Shown here: one piece after another, positions 59,086 to 64,000 of the stretch
How positions within the stretch are numbered: position 1 is the stretch's first letter
Layout: each line of letters begins with the position of its first letter
Assembly: GCA_949357655.1 (NCBI GenBank)
Contig: CASHTG010000012.1
Coordinates: forward strand, 3,968,001-4,032,000
DNA: 64,000 nt
Source: Parascedosporium putredinis
Taxonomy: Eukaryota; Ascomycota; Sordariomycetes; Microascales; Microascaceae
Direction of reading: 5' to 3'
Notes under the pieces: generated by a model
Seen by the model: the letters and a program-made list of their open reading frames with translations, nothing else
The model's database searches: none
Told to the model about the DNA's origin: nothing
Translations under genes and position numbers: made by a program

Positions 59086-61176
59086 ATGGCCGACAGCGAT
59101 GGCAAGAAGTCGCCTGACCCGAAGGCGGGAGGTGACGTCGCCGCCGCCAACCACGGCGATTCGCACTCGGAGCAGGTTGGCGATATTCACTACGCGTACG
59201 CGGACTCGCGAAAGATTGGTATCACCGGCTCGGTATTCCTCATTTTGAATAAGATGATCGGAACAGGAAGTAAGCTTTGTTTCACCGTAAAGCGGACCCC
59301 GTGAAACAGACGGGGGCCGGTATCTTGTCGTCGGCGCGGTGCGGAGCGTCAATGGATGGGGGTTCGAGACAGGGAGCTAGCGAAGCCAGCTAACCCCTCT
59401 TCGGTAGTTTTCTCCACACCATCCGGCATATTTGCCGCCACCGGTTCCGTGGGCGTAAGCTTAATTCTCTGGGTCATTGGTAAGTTATCTCTTTTTACGA
59501 TTTTGATGCGATATAAACAATCGAATCAATTTGTGGGAGAGGTATCGGGCATGGTGAAGGGAATTGATTGCAGAGACAAAACGGCAGGGAATGCAAATGT
59601 CACGATGCTAACAATCACTCCCACTTACCAGGCGGAATCATAACCTTCGCCGGTCTCAGCGTCTACCTCGAATTCGGCCTCGCGATCCCCGCTCCGGCGG
59701 TGAGAAGAACTACCTCGAGCGCGTCTACCGCCGCCCCCGCTACCTCGCCACCTGCGTCCTCGCAGCCCAGATGCTCCTCCTCGGCTTTTCCTCTGGCAAC
59801 TCCCTCGCCTTCGGACGCTACGTGCTCTACGCGGCCGGCGTCCGCGCCGGCGATACCTACCAAGCCCGCGGCATCGGCGTCGCCTGCGTGACGTTCGCCG
59901 TCGTCCTGCACTCCGTCGCCCCGAAATGGGGTATCCGCCTGCTCAACGTCCTCGGCGTCTTCAAAGTCGTCGTGCTCCTCTTCATCGTCTTTTCCGGTTT
60001 CGCCGCCCTCGCCGGCCACCGCCGCGTGCCCGACCCGGAAAACTTCAAGAACGCGTTTGACCTCTCCGACGCGGATCGGTGGGGGCGGTGGCGTGTACGC
60101 CTACGCCACCGCGCTGTTGCGCATCATTTACAGCTACAAGGGGTGGGAGAATGCAAATTACGTCCTCTCCGAGGTGAAGAACCCCCGTCGCACCCTGGCC
60201 ATTGCCGCCCCGCTCGCCATCGGTTTGGCGACCGTCTTGTACGTCCTCGCCAACATTGCCTACTTTGCCGCGATTCCCAAGGATGCTCTCGTGGAGTCCG
60301 ACGTCATCGTTGCCGGCCTGTTCTTCACAAACATGTTTGGAGATAGCGCCGGGGCCAGGACCCTCCCGGTGTTTGTTTCCCTGAGCAACCTCGGAAATGT
60401 GTTGGCCGTGAGTTTCGCGCATGCTCGTCTTAATCAGGAGTTGGGCAAGGAGGGTCTGCTGCCTGCGAGCAAATTCTGGGCTTCGAACAAGCCCTTCAAC
60501 GCCCCAGCAGCATCAGTAAGTGCCTTGCTTCTTTCGCCCTTGTTTTTTTCTTTCTTTTCTTTTTGTGACACATCACAAACCTTTTATATTTTCTTTCTTC
60601 ATGAACACAAACTTCTGTCTTGTCATTCATATTCTTATTTATCCTTGTCCTCATGTCTTGCAAAATTTCCTTTTCTTTTTGCTTCCAAGTTTGAAACATT
60701 GCTAATCAATGACAGCTCTTCCTCCATTGGCTCGTCACCATCATCGTGCTTCTGGCCCCCCTCCTGGACCAGCCTACAACTTCATTGTCGATCTCTACAC
60801 GTATCCCGGGGCCATCATAAACATCTTCGTGCCCCTGGGCCTATTGTGGCTCCACTACAAGAAATCCGAGAACTGGACCTCGCCTTGGCACACTTACCTC
60901 CCCATCATCATCCTCTTTATCCTGAGCAACGTCTTCCTCACCCTCGTGCCGTTCATTCCTCCGAATACCGACTGGAACGCCGAGGGATACCCGTATTACG
61001 TCTTCCCCGTTGTCGGATGGGGCGTGCTTCTGCTGGGCGTCGCGTACTGGGTTGGCTGGACTAAGATTTGGCCCAAGATTGGCGGATATCGCATCATCGC
61101 CGAGAGGACAATCGACGAGGACGGTGCCGAGGTGGTGAGGTACAAGAAGGTAGATCGATATGCCAGGTTGGATTAA
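59086..61176 (+). CDS. amino-acid permease of the LAT/MUP1 type (methionine permease-like), four exons
   Basis: Plasma-membrane amino-acid importer resembling yeast high-affinity methionine permease Mup1. Exons: 59086-59269, 59408-59479, 59632-60515, 60716-61176; about 533 aa. Marks: a hydrophilic N-terminus, then RKIGITGSVFLILNKMIGTGI (first helix with the unwound G-x-G), FSTPSGIFAATGSVG, LILWVIGGIITFAGLSVYLE, GWENANYVLSEVKNPRRTL, and helices up to VVGWGVLLLGVAYWVGW, ending in a short cytosolic tail. An in-frame ATG at 59035 could add 17 residues; 59086 was chosen because MADSDGKKSPD looks like the usual acidic start. The frame breaks at C-run 59687-59690, again near 60074-60085, and at C-run 60756-60761. 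Methionine specificity is inferred from resemblance only. Confidence 0.87.
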
Positions 61177-64000
61177 AGGAAAAGCAACATGGTCCAGTCG
61201 TGACTTGTAACGCAATTAGCGCCTGCCGGCGGTTGGTTGTTTAGGTGTTTCGGCCTGTTAGTCCTTCAGGCCTAAACACGGCGGGCTCGTATGGGTGCCA
61301 TATTTGCTAGCCTCTCTTTATTCATTTTTTTCCTTGCGCTCCTCCTCCTCCTCCTCTTTCTTCTTCTTCATGTTCTTGTCGTCATGTTTCCTTTTTCCTC
61401 CCCTATCGAAATCGGATATGGCCGTGACACGACCTTGCCTTAATAATACCCACTTGCAGTTGTTGCCGATCCACCTTGCTCTCAAGTAGTGGCTATCACA
61501 TCCCCAGAGTCCCGTTGTATTTGCCGACCAAGGCGCTAATATATAAAAACAAGCACTATTTCGGGGTTCATCTCCTGTGTGTGCACTACTTAATGTATTG
61601 ACGTATAGCCAGACAGGCACGAAGACGAGGATAGCCGCTCTTTACACCACTTCCAGAGCTAAAATAAGGGTAAAAAAGGAAAAAGAAGAAGCCAAACACA
61701 GCGCCACCAATAAGTAGCCCGGTACATCCCAAGCCTCACGTCTTTCCTGGTGACGGCTGGACGCGGCTTGCGTGCCCCAAACTTGCCGGACAGTCCCCGC
61801 CAGTCGGGATCTTCTGGATCAGCTGAGCTCGGATATTCTCGTGAGACACGCAGGAAGACTTGGGAAGCCTTCTCTTCGACTTCTTCAAGCTAGCCCTAAG
61901 ACTAGAGGTCCACGATCGAACGTGAGAGAGGAAGTACTGGGGAAGTCAGCTCCACCCGAGGAAGGGAACAATCTCATAAACTCCTTATATCTACGTGTGA
62001 TTGTTAACAACCCGAAATGCAGCATAACGATTAGGACATAATATGAGGGGTGGTGCTTCTTCAATGGACACGACACAGCCAAAGAAAACTTGTTTGGCCT
62101 AGACGGGGCTTCGAATATCTTATCCGGGAGGAGGACGCGTTACGCGCCAACCACCCCCAGCCTTGTCTTCGCTCTTTATATTTAGGGGAATAAGAAAAGA
62201 TCCCGGCAATGCAGGGGCCAGAAGAGTCAGAGGAAAATGATGGCTTCAGATTCCCAAGCATCAGATGGTTGTCAAACATCGCGTGGGATCTTAGTTGCCT
62301 TGTCTGCCCTGAATCGTGCTGTGGCTTGACGTTGCTTCTTGCTCAGGTCGTGTTGAACACGAACTTGCGAGCTAGCTATATCTGGAATAGTGTATGCCAC
62401 CCCTTGGCCAAAGTGGCTGACCCCTGTCGATGATGATTGGTGTTGGCGGAGACAACGTCCCAGGGATGCATATCATTCAAGAGAAAGCAAATCTTTCAAT
62501 TTGAGATCTGTATCAGAGGGAAGAGAGAGGCGTTTGGGTGGCGGCGGAGACATGAATTTTCCTTGCCTTCTCGAGTTCTCCATGGTTGAAGGGAGGAAGC
62601 GTGATCGAATTTTCAGATGCTGTGGCGCCGGCTGCCTTGTCAGAAGTGCTATAATAATGCCCACGCCATGGCATTGTGAGGTGCATGTTGCAGGATCGAT
62701 CGATTGGTTGGTACACAGGTACGACCGGATGATCTGACAAGACGAAGCCACTCGAAACGCGGATACTTTGGGGCGCAAACATTTTGGACGATGCGGATCA
62801 ATACTAGAGGCACGCATCAATGGATCGTGTTTGGGTTGCCGAGACAAAGCGCGGCAGCCTGCAGGGAGGGAGGCACGCACGCATAAGCAGGAGTACAGGA
62901 AGCACGTTCACAAGAGATGGGAAAGGGGGAGGAAGAAGAAGAAAAGTGAGTATACAAAATGAAACGAAAGTACGTGGGAAACATTGAGAGACAATGGGAA
63001 ACAATGAAGAAAAAGGAAAACGAAGAAAATTTGTCTGCTTCCTATATCGAAGATTTGAAGGCTCGAACTCTGTCAAGTCAGATCATGTTCGAGAGCGCGG
63101 CTCTACCTTGAGCCTTGTCTCTTTAGCCTCCCTCATGATCAAGTTGGCGTTGCAAGGAGCAAAGGGGTCGGAGGGTGGACGGTGCTGGACGATGATATGA
63201 TGAAGGGGTGCGGGGGCGTGTGCGTGGCTGGGGGAGGCGCGTTCTAGATGATTTGGATCCCTTTCTTCCTCTTGTGTTTTCCTTCACGTTCTCGCACGCT
63301 CCCTCACACTCCCTCACGCTCCCTCACGGTTTCGCACGCCCTCTCCCTCCTCTCTCTCGACATGTCCCGATCCCTTTCGTCATTGCCAGCGATCGACCAC
63401 GTCCACCGGGAGGACATTTTCCTTTTCCCGTCGAACGCCAAGATGGGTTGCGAGGCAGTCCGCGACCATGGGTACATGGAAGACTTTTCAAACGTCCCTT
63501 CACCTCCACGCTTCAATGTTGACTATCCAGGGTTTTCCGTCCGATCGGGAAAACCGCACTTGTGCGACTCATTCATCTGACTGTGATCAGGGAATTCCCC
63601 ACCCTGCGGTTCCACCCATATTGGGCATCCACAATCCGCATCACGCCAGATCTTGGGCGGTTCGGAATGCCTAACGAAAGAAAAGCAAGCCCAAGGGGAA
63701 CTAAGGGAGATGTTGCCTGAGTAGTGTGCTGGGATAGTCTGCTATAGCCTGGACCCGCTACGCTTTGTGCGAGATGCACACGCCTCTGGAACCCTCCGTG
63801 AACTCAAGAGGCGGATGGATCCTGTCACGTCTAGAATGACATCAGGGGCTTTGGTCGAGGCTTCAGTCGTTGGACCCGATCGGCCTCATTTTAATTCGAT
63901 CCAGTCTCCCTTCCCGTCTCTTTGCTACTAAAAAGACATGGGAGCGAACCCGCGAGTTTTGCATGATATGTATCTTTTGATTATTTTTTTCTTCTTTCGC
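61177..64000. other. gene-poor right end
   Basis: 2.8 kb after the permease gene with only short motif-free frames. A C/T-rich run with three 10-base units CTCCCTCACR lies at 63299-63328. The window ends without a supported gene. Confidence 0.5.

Noticed and set aside
835..61176. Interpretation of the broken genes as a pseudogene-rich or RIP-mutated region
   Set aside because: The breaks are almost all one-base losses in homopolymers, with conserved motifs and splice sites intact and no excess of C-to-T stops; sequence error explains them better.
1..64000. CRISPR arrays, bacterial operons, insertion sequences, rRNA genes, telomere repeats
   Set aside because: None seen; the window is eukaryotic with spliceosomal introns, and no direct-repeat spacer pattern or transposase is visible.

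Overview
The window is nuclear DNA of a filamentous ascomycete (Pezizomycotina; the gene content fits Sordariomycetes, but I cannot name the species). Evidence: short 50-110 nt GT-AG introns with CTAAC-type branch points, a fungal nitrate-assimilation gene pair with CTCCGCGG and GATA sites, a HET-domain gene, a Zn-cluster regulator and an intron-bearing tRNA-Ser. I support 15 protein genes with assignable family or architecture, one weak ORF and one tRNA. Gene-free gaps of 4.5-6.6 kb separate many of them.

Left part (1-9.4 kb): a nitrogen block. A promoter with two NirA/NIT4-type palindromes and five GATA sites precedes the assimilatory nitrite reductase gene (835-4746, +). The nitrate transporter gene follows (6171-8032, +) with its own NirA-type site, three GATA sites and a TATA box. 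A protoglobin-domain haem protein gene (8362-9366, -) converges on it. Together they would import nitrate, reduce nitrite to ammonium and possibly sense or bind NO or O2. A nitrate reductase gene is not in the window and may lie beyond the left edge.

Middle (13.9-29 kb): a secreted VTVTE-repeat protein, a DHA2-type MFS efflux pump, a stand-alone alpha/beta-hydrolase with Cys at the nucleophile position, tRNA-Ser(GCT), an AtaL/DUF1857-like protein, a GNAT acetyltransferase divergent from a Zn-cluster-type regulator, and a TauD-type Fe(II)/2-oxoglutarate dioxygenase convergent with that regulator.

Right (35-61.2 kb): an intronless GH94 glycoside phosphorylase (probably of bacterial origin), a HET-domain protein, a secreted tyrosinase convergent with a secreted subtilase that has PA-like and Fn3-like regions, and a MUP1-type amino-acid permease.

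One pattern crosses the whole window. Eleven of the 15 family-level gene models need one or more frame corrections. Nearly all fit a single missing base in a 4-6 nt homopolymer, and the conserved protein continues at once in the next frame. This looks like uncorrected homopolymer error in the assembly rather than pseudogenisation, so I annotate these genes as functional with suspected sequence errors. Gene lengths below assume the missing bases are restored.
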